Of a stretch of DNA of 64,000 bases, positions 45,130-56,211 are shown piece after piece. The stretch is from Cytidiella melzeri (Eukaryota; Basidiomycota; Agaricomycetes; Polyporales; Irpicaceae), in the NCBI GenBank assembly GCA_022592445.1, contig JABYQR010000089.1:62001-126000 (forward strand), read 5' to 3'. The position numbers and the translations under genes are program-made. Every line of letters begins with the position of its first letter. Positions within the stretch are counted from its first letter, which is position 1. The notes under the pieces are model-generated. The model was not told the DNA's origin. It did no database searches and saw only the letters and a program-made list of their open reading frames with translations.

Positions 45130-46681
45130 TGTCATGGATGGCCTGACTATGTCGCGGAGCGACTGCTGTTATGCTGATAACCCTAAAAAGGGAGTGAAGT
45201 AGAGAGGAAGGGGGGATGGATCTCCAACAACGACAACGAGGTCAAAGTCGATGATGAGCAGGCAAGCAGGCACTAGGGCCGGATACTAGCGGTGCAAATG
45301 ACAGAGTTAATAAGATATGATACTAAGTTACATGCAGTAACTCACCTAGCAGTGCAAATGACAGAGAGGTCAAGATGCAGAGCTAGGGAGGGTAAGGGCT
45401 ACTATATATACTGTGGCTGGGTGGTCTGTGCACAAGTTCCCACACTAGGGACTGGAGTAACTGTGGGGCTGGAGTAACAATAGAACAATAAGGGACCAGG
45501 GTAGCTGTCAAAGACCAGGGTACGTAGAACAATAGAGCTAGAACAATAAGACAATAGAACAATAGAAACTGGAACAATAGAACAATAGAAACTGGGGGAA
45601 TCCCTGGGGAATCCCTAACAATAGACAGAAGACAATAGACGAAAGACAATAAGACAATAAGAACTGGGGAAATCCCTGGGGAATCCCTGGGGAATCCCTA
45701 ACAATGGAAGGAGAACAATAGAACAATAGCCTAGGTTGATCTGGAACCGCTTCAGATTGAGTCTAGGGTTTGGGTCTGGACTATTGATAAATAAGGCAGG
45801 ATGTCACGTGACCCGGGTTAGGGTTAGGTCCGGTAACATTCCTAGCCGGAAAATAAGCGCTCTAGATAGGCGCCTAAGGCTGTAAACTGGTGACATTGTT
45901 GGAAAAATCCGGTCTCTGTTGGACTATCCATGTCAGACTAGCCCTTAATTTTTGCAATTTACCTCTTGTTTTTATCTGTAAAACTCCGGGCTGCAGCTCA
46001 GTTACAACCTTCTCTGCATACACTCCCTTTTCACGTCTATTAAAGCGCCCGTATCACGTGGCTTAGATGCTCCACACGGTCACATTACTTGCTACTACGT
46101 CACACTGGCATGTGACTTAGCTTAAGTAAGACCACATGGCTACAAGCACATGGCTCAGCCCATAGCTAGGGTTTGACGTCATAGATACTGTCCACATGGG
46201 CTCCTTATTGTTCTTTCCCTATTGTTCTCTTTATGGAAGGATGTTCTCACAGGTGTGGGAATGGAATACAATAGTTGGTCTCCTTTTAGATAGATTCTCT
46301 CACGGATAGAGTTCTTGGCAAGGTCTAGACAATAGCTATTGTTCTCCTTTAGGTAGTCCTTTTGTTCTTCGTTCACATGGCTTCTTGCAAAGCCTGCCCT
46401 CAACATGGTCTGTGCGCAGGTCCCTGAAGTCTATATAAGCAGCTACATGTACGCTCCTAGCCCCCATCTCGACCTCTTGGTCTTTACTGGGCTAGGTAAG
46501 CAAAACCCCTCCTGTACTACATAGCTAGTAGTACCCAATACTAACTTGGTCTTTACTGGGCTAGCAACTTGAACAAAGTCTGATAGCTGGTGAAAGCATT
46601 GTGCTCTACGCCTGCCACCACCTCCTCGTCGTTTTCCACTTCGTATCCCTGTTTGTCACGTCGAGCCCCGTCTCCGTGTCA
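45130..46681 (+). repeat. 3' LTR of the gypsy element, interrupted by a solo LTR
   Basis: Same ends as the 5' LTR. An extra 791 bp (the nested LTR at 45150-45935 plus one GACTA) splits it after TGTCATGGATGGCCTGACTA. The rest matches the 5' LTR almost perfectly. Confidence 0.92.
45150..45935 (+). mobile_element. solo LTR nested in the 3' LTR
   Basis: 786 bp, TGTCGCGGAGCG ... CCATGTCA, with the duplication GACTA on both sides (45145-45149, 45936-45940). The intact target is visible in the 5' LTR (GGCCTGACTAGCCC). The interior is rich in AACAATAG and GGGGAATCCCT short repeats and has a duplicated block with the core GCAAATGACAGAG (near 45295 and 45355). Confidence 0.92.
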
Positions 46682-46686
46682 CAAAG

Positions 46687-47103
46687 CAACAGCCAATTGG
46701 TGCTGTTGTTGAAACACTAACAACCACCTTGGACACAAAAGGGGCCAGGAGCCAGCACACCAGACCTCTTGGAGGCGATCACGTGAATGAGTTGTGTGGG
46801 GCTGTGTGTCAAATGTGCAAGTGGGTCAAAGAGTCCTAAGCCTTGCTAAAGGTAGCAAGTAAGATATCACGAATAGCAACAAGTGTAGCCAGTAGGCCTT
46901 TCAGAAGTAGCGCAGGAAGGCAGATAAAAGATACAAGACAAGAATGCAGATGCAAGACAAGAAATGAACACAGTAAACGCTGACGCTACAAAAACAAAGC
47001 TCAAAGAAACGCGACACAGTGAAAGAAGAAACTTGACACAGTAACTCAGTAAAGACTGCAGTATTTAACGCAACAAAACAAGACTCCTCTCTCTCTGGGA
47101 CAC
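46687..47103. other. continuation of the older sequence split by the gypsy element
   Basis: Contains short A-rich direct repeats (ACAAGACAAGAA-type) at about 46925-46985. No gene identified. Confidence 0.35.
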
Positions 47104-47718
47104 CTACTGATCAGAAAGAGAAATCCTTCCCGCGACGTACTCGGACTTTCTGTGTCGGCAGATCACTGCAAATGTGCCGGGGTGGGTGGCGCAAGAATGA
47201 ACCACGAGATGCGCGACGTGGAGCAGTAGGATCTCGATGATGTTGATCTTGCACTCGGGATTGTATGGACGGTTGTATGAGCAGGTGCTCAGGTCGCAGT
47301 TGAGATGGGGGTTGTTGGCGTATACGCGAGGTTTACAGTTCTTGCAAGGTTGTGGCAACAGTGCTGGACCTGGAGGGTTTTGGAGGAGGAAGTTGTTGGG
47401 ATCCTTGTATAGCTTGAATGGAAGTGGTATTAACCTAACTTGTTTGTGGGAACGAGTGATAGTGTGACACGGCGGGTCCTCATAGTCTATCTCCGTATCT
47501 TGGTAGGACTCAAGCTTGGACTTGTTGTCTTGTTGGGGCTCGGAGGTGGGAGAACCCAAAGAGACAGTGATGGGCGAGTTGGGTGAGTTATAGAAAATAC
47601 AAGGTGGGTTCGCGGGGAGGTCAGCTGCTCTTTCAGAGCAATGCGTGGGTTCTTGTGGGCCACAGTAGTGGCAAGGGTTGCTAACAGCAGGTTCAGACAC
47701 TGAGCTCAACGCTGGCAT
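47104..47718 (-). CDS. hypothetical Cys-rich protein, probably transposon-linked
   Basis: An ATG at 47718 opens a single 204-residue frame (MPALSSVSEPAVSNPCHYCG...). Paired cysteines occur as CHYC, CKNC, CDLSTC and CKIN, with Pro-rich spacers, then a hydrophobic stretch (NIIEILLLHVAHLVVHSC). An upstream extension to 47790 would start at GTG and is not supported. No known domain recognised. It lies in a gene-poor, repeat-rich block, which makes an element origin likely, but the frame is uninterrupted. Confidence 0.4.
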   Translation of the reverse strand: MPALSSVSEPAVSNPCHYCGPQEPTHCSERAADLPANPPCIFYNSPNSPITVSLGSPTSEPQQDNKSKLESYQDTEIDYEDPPCHTITRSHKQVRLIPLPFKLYKDPNNFLLQNPPGPALLPQPCKNCKPRVYANNPHLNCDLSTCSYNRPYNPECKINIIEILLLHVAHLVVHSCATHPGTFAVICRHRKSEYVAGRISLSDQ

Positions 47719-48579
47719 AGAGAGATAGAGATACAAGAACGCAGGACAAGAAAGATGGTTGAGAGATACAAGAACGCAGGACAAGAACACAGTGAGGACA
47801 CAATGACACTAGTCTCGAACGCAAGCAAGATAACACGAACGAGAACAGTGAAGGTTCTTGGGTGGTAACTCGGGGGGTTGTATTCTGAGCTCCTCGGAGT
47901 ACAAAGTTCGTAGTTGAAATATCTAATGCCTGAAACAAAAACGACTGGAAAATTTTCTATGCCATCACTCAAGGCAATGTGAGACTACGCAAGAGAACCA
48001 GGCTAGACATGTCGCAAAAAGGTTTCTTCTGGCCAAGGATTGCCAAATTGGAGTGCAGTGCATTTTTAGCTTGTCCAAGATCCGTGTATCCAATGCAACA
48101 AGACCTTGTGTGCAACGAGTGGTGCCCTTCGAGAGTAACAGAGACCCAGAGGCAAATTCGAGGGTACTCGCAAGCTGAAGAGCTGGACTTGAGGATCTGG
48201 AGCGGGAGGGCAGCCGACGTGGCTTGATGTGGAAATGGTGCTCTTGATTGGACTCGTTTGGGTGTGACTCTGTTGGCTTGATCGGACATGGTTGCCCATC
48301 TCTTGGGAATAAACGGCTGCTGCCGCGAGGCTGCTTCTTGTCAGGTGTTTGCCTCGTGTAGGACCCGAGTGCAGAGCAAGCTCAAGAAGCCAACCGTTCT
48401 TGTGGCTCGCAAGGACACCCTTGTCACTCACTTGTATGGCCTCTTGCCCTCGTGATACCTTGTGGAAGTCTCTTCAGTGAGTTCTCAAACCATCTTGTGC
48501 TTCTTTACACGCGTGGCAAAATGTGGGCTTATCATTGTGCCATGCAGAAAATTATGATCACCCTTCCAGTATTGGAACA
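47719..48579. other. repeat-rich interval without a supported gene
   Basis: Includes two close copies of AGAGATACAAGAACGCAGGA (near 47722 and 47760) and minus-strand open frames (47969-48431) without convincing protein character. The solo LTR at 48580 cuts its right side. Confidence 0.35.
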
Positions 48580-49288
48580 TGTAACAGTTAAGGTTACTAC
48601 TCACCAGGTAAGTTGATAAACTTGGGGAGATAGTGTGAGATAGAGAGTAAGAGTGGTGGTGAGCAAAGTACTGGTGGGTACTGAGTAGTCCTAGTTCAAC
48701 AGAGTGGATAAGACTGAGGGGATATGCCCTCAGGAGTGCCTCTATATATACATGAAGGGGAGGACCCCAGGTACTACCCTAAGACCCCTGATACCTACAT
48801 AAGTAAGCAAAGTAATCTACCTTACTAAGCATGCCCTATGCCCTAGTGGTGCCATTTCAATAATCAACCAATAGCAATTGTCCCCATGACCTGACCTCAT
48901 GACCCAGTCCCAAGGCTAGACTTTTCCAGAAGGTGCTAAGAGCTATGACATCATCTAATGGAATGTTCTATTCTATGACATCATAGTTCCAGCATGTTCC
49001 ACAAGGTTCCAGAGAGTTCTATCATGTGATCCACAGATAAGGAAAGGAGCGCATCAGCGCATTAGAGACAGAGGGCTCATCAGCGCATTAGAGACAGAGG
49101 GCTCATCAGCGCATCAATTGATAGGCGCTGAAATAAGCGCCGGAATAAGCGCCAGATAAGCGCCAGAATAAGCGCTGGGTAAGCACCTAAATAGATGCCG
49201 GATAAGCGCTGGATAAGCGCCTAAATATTCCCAATAATACTGTTGCCTGGTAAGGCAAGTCTTGTAGAAACATTGAAAATCTGTGACA
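48580..49288 (+). mobile_element. solo LTR, family 1, copy 2
   Basis: 709 bp, nearly the same sequence as 36179-36870, from TGTAACAG to CTGTGACA. The flanking pentamers GAACA (48575-48579) and GACCA (49289-49293) differ at one position, so the target duplication has mutated or the LTR was formed by unequal recombination. Its 3' part has a duplicated GAGGGCTCATCAGCGCAT block not present in copy 1. Confidence 0.82.
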
Positions 49289-49387
49289 GACCACGCAAAC
49301 AAGAGCAAGCTGCTGGCGTGCGGGCACTGGAACAGCATCTGTGTAGGCCCAAAGATGGTACTGCAAACCTCTCTCAAGTTGTGAACT

Positions 49388-50240
49388 AGCGTTAGCAAGG
49401 CCGGCAAGCGGCAAGTACAATTCCTGAAGATTGAATGAAATACTACTTTCTGAGCCAGATTTGTAAGTAAACTTGGTGCTGGTAGTAGCCTGAACAAGTA
49501 ATTTTGTTAGGAATGGCTTCTTCAATGAGTAATGTATAGTTAGTTGGTGATTTGTTTCCACTGGAGCACACAATTATTCATGAAAGAAGAGGGACTGTGC
49601 TGTATTGTTTGAAGTGCAACAATGGGTGTAAACACAGAATTAAAACATGAACAAGTTGGTGGAGTAAAGCATGGAGATAAAGATTGTTTGACGTGCATCT
49701 TCTTCTTGATGGTGTTGAACTATGTTAGATTTTCTAGATACAATGCGGTAAACTGCAGGAGCAGGGTTGCAAGTGATTATGTTATTGATAGCAAATTGAA
49801 TAAATCATATAGCATGAAATAGTTGATTGCACCTGTGACTTTGTTCACAAAAAGAACCTGAGTAAACAACTCTGTTCCTGGTAAGGGCCTTGCCAAGCCA
49901 TCTGGTCATGAATATCAACTGTATTACGGGCATTTTCTATTGGTGACACCGTTGATAGGCAACTTGATCTGGGATAAAGTGACTGTACTACAAATGATAA
50001 GTCTGGTTGCGGGAAAATAAGCCATAAATTGATGATGGGAGTTACCAATGGTAGCAAGGGGCTTCATATATCTTATCATATATCTAGTGCAGTGTTCACT
50101 GCTGATGACAGAAAATTGCTTGTGTAAGAAATAAAGGGCTTGAGGATGTCTCATTAGATCAACTCCCACAGCAAGTTACATGTGTCCTGTGGATGTATGA
50201 ACTGCCTCATCTCCATTGAAACTGCCACAGGCTGTGTTTT
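49388..50240 (+). repeat. ~850-bp dispersed repeat, copy 1
   Basis: Matches 56212-56948 and, beyond the LINE insertion, 63899-63998, in the same orientation and with about 85% identity by eye. The minus strand carries a coding-like relic (FTYKSGSESSISFNLQELYL) at about 49400-49470. It leads directly into the tandem array at 50198-50939. Family unknown. Confidence 0.75.
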
Positions 50241-50939
50241 GGTTGTAACTCTTGCTTATAGAGCCACTAGTGGTTGTGAAACCGTGTGAAAGAATCAAAG
50301 GCAGTGCTCTATGGTGATGCAACCACATCCTGTTGATGTCTGAACTGCCTCAGCCCCACTAGAACTGCCTGATGTATGAACTGCCTCATCTTCATTGGAA
50401 ACTGCCACAGGCTGTGTGCTGATTGTAACTCTTGCTTATGTAGCAACTGGTGGTTGTGAAACTTTGTGCAACAATCAAATGCAGTGCTTGCTGCTGATGC
50501 AACTATGTCCTGTTGATGTCTGAACTGCCTCAGCCCCACTAGAACTGCCACAGGCTGTGCTCTGATTGTAACTCCTCCTTAGAAGGCAACTAATGGCTGT
50601 GAAATTTTGTGGACCAATTGAATGCAGTGTTGGCTGCTGATGAAACCATGTCCAGCTAATGTCTGCATTGCCTCACCCCCATCAGAGCTGCCACAGGCTA
50701 TGTTCTGATTTTACCTCCTCCTTAGAGAGCAACTAATGCTTGTGAAACTTTGTGCAACAATCCAATGCAGTGCTTGTTGCTGATGCAACCATGTACTGTT
50801 GATGTCTGAACTGCCTCACCCCCATTGGAACTGCCACAGGCTGTGTTCTGATTGTAACTCCTGCTTAGAGAGCAAGAGCAACTCACAGTTGTGAAACTTT
50901 GTGAAACAATCAGATACAGTACTCACTACTAATGCAGCC
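50198..50939 (+). repeat. tandem array, ~143-bp unit, about five copies
   Basis: Each unit starts near TGAACTGCCTCA, passes CTGCCACAGGCTGTG and TGTAACTCCTGCTTAGAGAG-like sequence, and ends CATGTCCTGTTGATGTC. Units start at about 50198, 50377, 50520, 50663 and 50806, with a 36-bp partial unit near 50341. Divergence between units is 10-20%. The window's last 40 bases start another such array in the partner repeat. Confidence 0.85.
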
Positions 50940-51408
50940 ACAAATTTACATTGTCCAAGAATGTAGGGGTTGACACTTTGTAGTTAGCTTCCAAAGTACT
51001 GCACCGCACATCAGGCTCCATTATTATTGAAAAATAGTTGTTAAATATCTTGAATATTATTTACCTATTGTGCGAATATCCTTGGTGCCCAATATTGGTG
51101 AGATATTCTGTAAGGAAATGTGCGGGACGGCCACATTGGGCAAAGAAGCTCGATAGAGTGCGGCGCGCGTGACAGAGAATGTTCGTTAGAGCTTGCTGCT
51201 CTTCTTCGACGTCCAGGACGATGGCTTGCACGTCCTCGCCTTCGTCCGCCGCCCCTCTTTCTCTCTCTCTCTCTCTCTTTACCACCACCACCCCCCCCTC
51301 CCCGCCCTCGTGCGCGACGACCAGCCGTCTACACTCGTTATATGCCGTATCATTAATTTTCTACTCGCAGGCAAACATTGCCTAGTCCACGGTGCCTCCA
51401 TAGCTTCC
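50940..51408. other. upstream region of the membrane-protein gene
   Basis: Contains a pyrimidine-rich tract (CT repeats then CCACCACCACC) at about 51257-51305, a common feature of fungal core promoters. No gene. Confidence 0.4.
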
Positions 51409-52975
51409 ATGGCATACTCGTCGGTAACCAACATACAAGCAGAGCTAATCGGAACATTCATCGAGATTCTCATTTACGGTACGTTCTCTCCACTCTCCCC
51501 ACAATCTCACTCACACGCATGCACAGGCATATACCTCGTTGTCTTCTGCAAGTGTCTCCAGGTTCTCCAAGTAAAATACACAGAAGGGAGACCAACCTCA
51601 TTCATGGCGTGTACCGCCCTTCAAGTTGGCATATTCACTCTTGGTCCATACACAGCACGCCATCATGGACATTCTTCGCGCTATCAACGCCTTCACCACC
51701 CACGCAGATGTCCCTCAATACGCGATCACGTACTATACCATTGTACGGTGGGACCTGGACATCATCCAGAGCACTGCATACGTTGCAATGACAATCGTCA
51801 GCAACGGCCTGATCGCAAGTGTTACGCCGTCAATCATTCCTCTCTCCTCTGACTTTGTTCGCAGGGGTATCGAACGTTCGTCGTCTGGGGAAGAAATATA
51901 ATTCTCGCAGGCTTCCTGGCCCTCCTCATTGCTGCAGATATATGTCAGTCTTGTCTTCTTTTTTCCCCGTCTCGCACCGTATATTCATTGTTGACCGACA
52001 GCACTTGGAGCATACGCCGTGTATCTTCTTGCGGCGACTCGCCCAGGCAGCGATGCACTCGCGGGACGCGTTACCGACCGTGTCAAATGGTTTTATGCCG
52101 TAACGCTAGTGGTCAATTTGATTTGCACCGGTGAGTACCGGCATTCTTCACTCACAGTGCGCTTGACTTGAATGCGATTTGTGATCTCCTCCTTTAGTTC
52201 TCATCGCTCTCAAAATATGGTGCGTGCAACGCGAAGTAGATCGATACTCGCCCGCCATCTCAGCCCTGCGTAATGGTAGCTCTTCCAGGAAAAGTAAGCG
52301 GGCAGGTTGGTTTCGGATGAGGGGATGGATGCCTGGTGATCGTTTGATTCTGGTAGTCGTGGAGTCTGGTGAGTATATGTCCTTTTGTGGGCGGGAAAAG
52401 CCATTTTGACACATGTTCATGTAGCTGCGGTGTACTCGCTACTGCTCATCATTATGATTGTCATGAGCGCTTTAGGTGCATCAGGGATGCTCGCCATGCT
52501 CAATTTGGTACGTGCTCCACAAGCTCACTCACAAACCTGCTGTGACTTATATGCTATGCGTCAATTGTAGATTGCGCCAATTATCGTAAGTAGCCTTGAC
52601 CTGTAAAATGCTCCTGCCTCAAGTACTGATCAGAGTCAGGGCATCATTTTCTCAATGGTCATTATCCGAGTGTCCGTCGACCGCACGCAATGGGACAGCC
52701 TCAAAATCTCGACGCACCTTACCTTTGTCATGTCGACAGCTCAAGGTCGGCCTCGGTCTCGGCATCGGCGTAGCGGACGACTCGACAAAGCTGCAGATGC
52801 AGCCCAACAAGATGGGATGAATGCGTCTTTGGAAGATCTCAAGACTGGCGTTGGAGCAGTATGTGTTCCAGGGCTATGTCTGCACATGGGGATGGTGATG
52901 GATGACAGCGGGTTCGGCGAGTCGATAACGTCGGAAAAGTATCCGCTTCTGTCCATTCGCGTTCAAGGTTTTTAA
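51409..52975 (+). CDS. multi-pass (about seven helices) membrane protein, function unknown
   Basis: Nine exons: 51409-51478, 51527-51570, 51626-51820, 51865-51943, 52002-52130, 52198-52368, 52425-52507, 52571-52585, 52640-52975; 373 residues. Hydrophobic helices include ELIGTFIEILIYGIYLVVF, YVAMTIVSNGLIA, FVVWGRNIILAGFLALLIAA, FYAVTLVVNLICTVLIALKI and YSLLLIIMIVMSALGASGML, followed by a polar C-terminal tail. The pattern, including the YRTFVVWGRN loop, is that of an expanded Agaricomycete family of receptor-like proteins with no known ligand. Exon 8 is only 15 nt. A GTATGT at 52860 could remove part of the tail, so the C-terminus is less certain. It is the only clearly host-type gene between 36 kb and the window end. 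Confidence 0.8.
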
Positions 52976-53720
52976 TGCCGACCGCCTTCGACAACAACAG
53001 CAAGTACATTAATTCTCGTACACACGTCATGTATCCGTATACGTACAGTCTGCACACATATATGGAATTACTGTCAACTGCCATGAGAATGCCGAGCTGA
53101 ATGCGAGCGCGAGAACCGCGATATAGGGCGGCGGGCGCTGGTCATGAACTTAAAATATACGAGCAATATGACAATGATATGCGGTCTTTATAAGCATATA
53201 TCATTGTCATGTTCTTCGGGTGCATTGTAAAGAATATGTGAACAATATCTCATATATTCAGCGCCTATCTTTCAATAATAATAGAGGCTGACGTGCAGTG
53301 CTGGTAACTCTTGCTCAGAGCCAATACTATGTGTGGCATGTCTTCTAATTGTATTTCTTGTTCAGAGAGCAAGCAATGTCTGTAGATTGCTGCACATGCA
53401 CTTGACCAGGATTTGACATCATTTGTCAGCAGGTGTGGAGTTTGAATCTGAGTCTGGATGACTTTTTTTAGTAGACTGGCCATAACTTGCTCAATTCCAC
53501 TTCAGTTGACAGGATGTTTGTACCAGGATGTTGTCACAAGATAGGGCTATCCAATGGTGTATTATATGTACAGATCTGTACCCATATGCAGTTTGTAAAA
53601 AATCAAAAACTGCATTTGATTGCAAAAGTGATCTGATACAAAGTTATAAAGGGCTGATAACAAGGCCAGTGTGATGCCATCAGCTGTATTCATTGTTTTG
53701 TTATTGACACTGTTAATTTC
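52976..53720. other. intergenic region with a hairpin, no gene
   Basis: Apart from the palindrome at 53164-53212, nothing recognisable; short ORFs are chance-like. Confidence 0.4.
53164..53212. repeat. imperfect palindrome / hairpin
   Basis: The arms CAATATGACAATGATATGC and GCATATATCATTGTCATGTTC pair across a loop of about 9-11 nt. It lies 190 bp downstream of the membrane-protein stop codon. It could be a short MITE relic or a structured 3' element. Confidence 0.55.
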
Positions 53721-53834
53721 TGTATTCTGCCATCAAATTCCCACACTTTGGGGGACAAAAAGGTCACATCTGAAAAGGCATCAATGTGCTGGAGCACACT
53801 GGAACAATTCTTCTTCATTCTTCAGGAATTGTAA
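53721..53834 (+). repeat. inverted repeat, left arm
   Basis: Pairs with 56089-56203 in reverse complement (shared CACTTTGGGGGACAAAAAGG and CACATCTGAAAAGGCATCAA), about 90% identity. The arms are 2.3 kb apart and enclose the relic LTR at 55068. Arm ends do not coincide with obvious target duplications. Confidence 0.75.
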
Positions 53835-54367
53835 CATTGCTAATGCCGTTACCATTCAAGGTGTTACCGTTTGATTGAGTCCCTGACACAACAGAGGAGT
53901 GCCTGCATTACACTAGTAGTAATGAAATAATGTATGTGATGTTCTCAGCCATCCAATACAATGTTTTTGCTTTTTTTATATAATACCTATTGCCTCGAGA
54001 GTACTGAACTGTAGTGTATAGTGATCTGAACATTTGCATCATATATACTAGTCAGTAGTAAAACATTATCAACCAGTGTGAACATGACATCCTATGATAT
54101 TGCATTGTACACTATGTACAGTGAGATGACTACGCAACGGAATCTATGGGCAGGAATATGACATTGCACGGTAATGCAATGTAAGTCAAGTGTCAGGCAT
54201 TGTTAACCTGTCAGGTCCAAGATAAATGTTTATAACCTAATTTTCAACCCTTCAAAAGTTTATATTGCAAGTTGGACTTTACATTGGTAGGTAAACTAAT
54301 TTCATTTTTCAGTCATTTTCCCAATAAGGCTGAGATTATACACCCAGAAATACATACAGCATTTTTG

Positions 54368-54592
54368 GCTGTTATTTTAGGTTTGTCGCTTCAATATTGT
54401 TTGTATCCATTTGTTCCCACCACCTGTCTTTTGTCATTCTGTGCAAATTACTTGTTTGGACATTCTATTTTTATCTTATCCGTTTGATAAAATAGTATAG
54501 AGACCATGTATCTTTTGTAGCTACTCTCAACATTGTGTTCCCTGATTTGAGCCCCCCTCTTGTGTGCACATCAAAACCCTGCAATCACAACA
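54368..54592 (+). repeat. dispersed repeat, copy 2 (partner at 15.7 kb)
   Basis: Direct-orientation relative of 15666-15842, with about 45 extra bases in the middle. It shows that the CACTA-like element and this region share an older component. Confidence 0.6.
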
Positions 54593-55067
54593 TTTTTCCT
54601 ACCTCATTGTCTGAACCGTCACAGCGCACATCTGTCGCAAGTTGTTTCTACTCTATTGATAATGAGCATGTGCGTTAGTCTCATACCCAGACCCTCAAGT
54701 GGATGTTGCCAGGGCTCCTTTCTAATCAAGCCACAGAGTGCAAAAAAGACAGTCACTGCACGTTGGCCCTGAATTCCCATGAAAGATATCATGTGTAATT
54801 TAGTAATATCCACAAACTATCAACACTTGTAAGTGATCTGAACTCCGACGTCACAACCATTACGCCAAAAGGCAGTTTAACTGAGATGTTATTATCTCAG
54901 TCTTATCGGAGTATATATGCTGTTCCGAGCACTGTGCTAACCCGTGCCAGGGTTACAACACTGTATTCATTCATATAATTTCCAAGTGATAAACATGCAC
55001 TATTCCCAGAATGCTGCAGTCCCAGCGTGACATCATCAAAACCCGTAACTCTTAGATCACCAGTTTA

Positions 55068-55750
55068 TGACACAGAGACGGGGCTCGACATGACAAAGCG
55101 GGACAGGAAGTGGAAATCAACAAGGAGGTGGTGGCAGGCATGAAGCACAATGCTTTCACCAGCTATCAGACTTTGTTCAAGTTTCTAGCCCAGTGAAGAT
55201 CAAGTTGGTATTCTGACTACCAGCTATGTATTACAGAGGGGGTTTGCTTGCCTAGCCCAGTAAAGACCAAAAGGCCGAGATGGGGGGCTGGGAGCATACA
55301 TGCAGCAGTATATATAGATTAAGGGACCTGCACACAGACCATGTTAAGGGCAGGCTTTGCAAGAATCCGTGCGAGCAAAGAACAATAGAACTACCTAAAG
55401 GGGAACAATAGCTATTGTCTGGACTCTGCCAAGACCTCTACTCATGAGAAAATCTATCTAAAAGAGGACCAGTTATTGTATTCCATTCCCACCCCCATGA
55501 GAACACTCTTCCACAAAGAGAACAATATTGAAAGAACAATAGGAGTCCATGTGAGTGGTATCTAATGACGTCAAACCCTAGCTATGGGCTGAGCCATGTG
55601 GTGTTACATAAGATTAGTCAAGTGCCAATGTGACATAGCAGCAAGTAACATGACCATGTGGAGTGTCTAAGCCACGTGATATGGGCTTTTGAGAGCTGTG
55701 CAAGGGGTTTGCAAAGAGGGTTGCAACCAAGGCAAGTGCAGCAGAGACAA
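55068..55750 (-). mobile_element. old solo LTR related to the gypsy LTR, reverse orientation
   Basis: Beginning TGACACAGAGACGGGGCTCG (the reverse complement of the gypsy LTR 3' end), the stretch follows the LTR through GCTAGCCCAGTAAAGACC-like and AACAATAGCTATTGTC blocks to the CACGTGAT region, at roughly 75-80% identity. The end corresponding to the LTR 5' tip is not recognisable. It is much older than the complete element at 37.6 kb. Confidence 0.75.
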
Positions 55751-56088
55751 AATTGTATCGACCAGCCAGGGCCAAAGGAATGGAAAGATGGAAGTGTGTC
55801 AAGGTAGAAGGAGGGTAGCAATGGTGCTTCATATGTATTGTCACTCTGCTGTGCTGATGCAACAATTTAAGAATGCACACAGCAATACACTGACATGTCT
55901 TGTTGTTTTTTGGCTACTGTGACTGCAGAGTGCATGATATCAATAATCCATGGTTACCACTTGTGTCACTGGACAGCCTTCAACAACAGAACTATGTTCT
56001 TCATGAGTCTGGTCTCTTACATTTACTATGGTTGATATGGCAGCGCATGGTATCAAAGACATCTTTGCTATGCCTGAAATAGAGGTAT

Positions 56089-56203
56089 TTACAATTCCTG
56101 AAGAATGAAGGAAGATTGTTCTAGTGTGCTCCAGTACATTGATGCCTTTTCAGATGTGACCTTTTTGTCCCCCAAAGTGTAGGCATTTCATGGCAGAATA
56201 CAG
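56089..56203 (-). repeat. inverted repeat, right arm
   Basis: Reverse-complement partner of 53721-53834; directly followed by copy 2 of the ~850-bp dispersed repeat. Confidence 0.75.
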
Positions 56204-56211
56204 CCAGTAAC

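Larger units (their letters stand above)
37557..46681 (+). mobile_element. complete Ty3/gypsy chromodomain retrotransposon (chromovirus), 9.1 kb
   Basis: Two LTRs (37557-38316 and 45130-46681) bound the element, which is flanked by the 5-bp duplication CAAAG (37552-37556, 46682-46686). Internal order: a gag-type frame, Cys-rich zinc knuckles, protease, reverse transcriptase, RNase H, integrase, chromodomain; RT before integrase makes it Ty3/gypsy. A purine-rich primer AGGAGGGGGGTAA sits immediately before the 3' LTR. No convincing tRNA primer site was found after the 5' LTR. Comparing the LTRs (nested insert removed) I find about four substitutions or indels in 760 bp, so integration is recent, yet pol contains many frameshifts. 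Two later solo LTRs lie within it. Confidence 0.93.

Noticed and set aside
54900..54970. Possible LTR fragment (TGTTATTATCTC ... TTACAACA)
   Set aside because: Ends are TG/CA-like, but flanking pentamers do not match and no second copy was seen.
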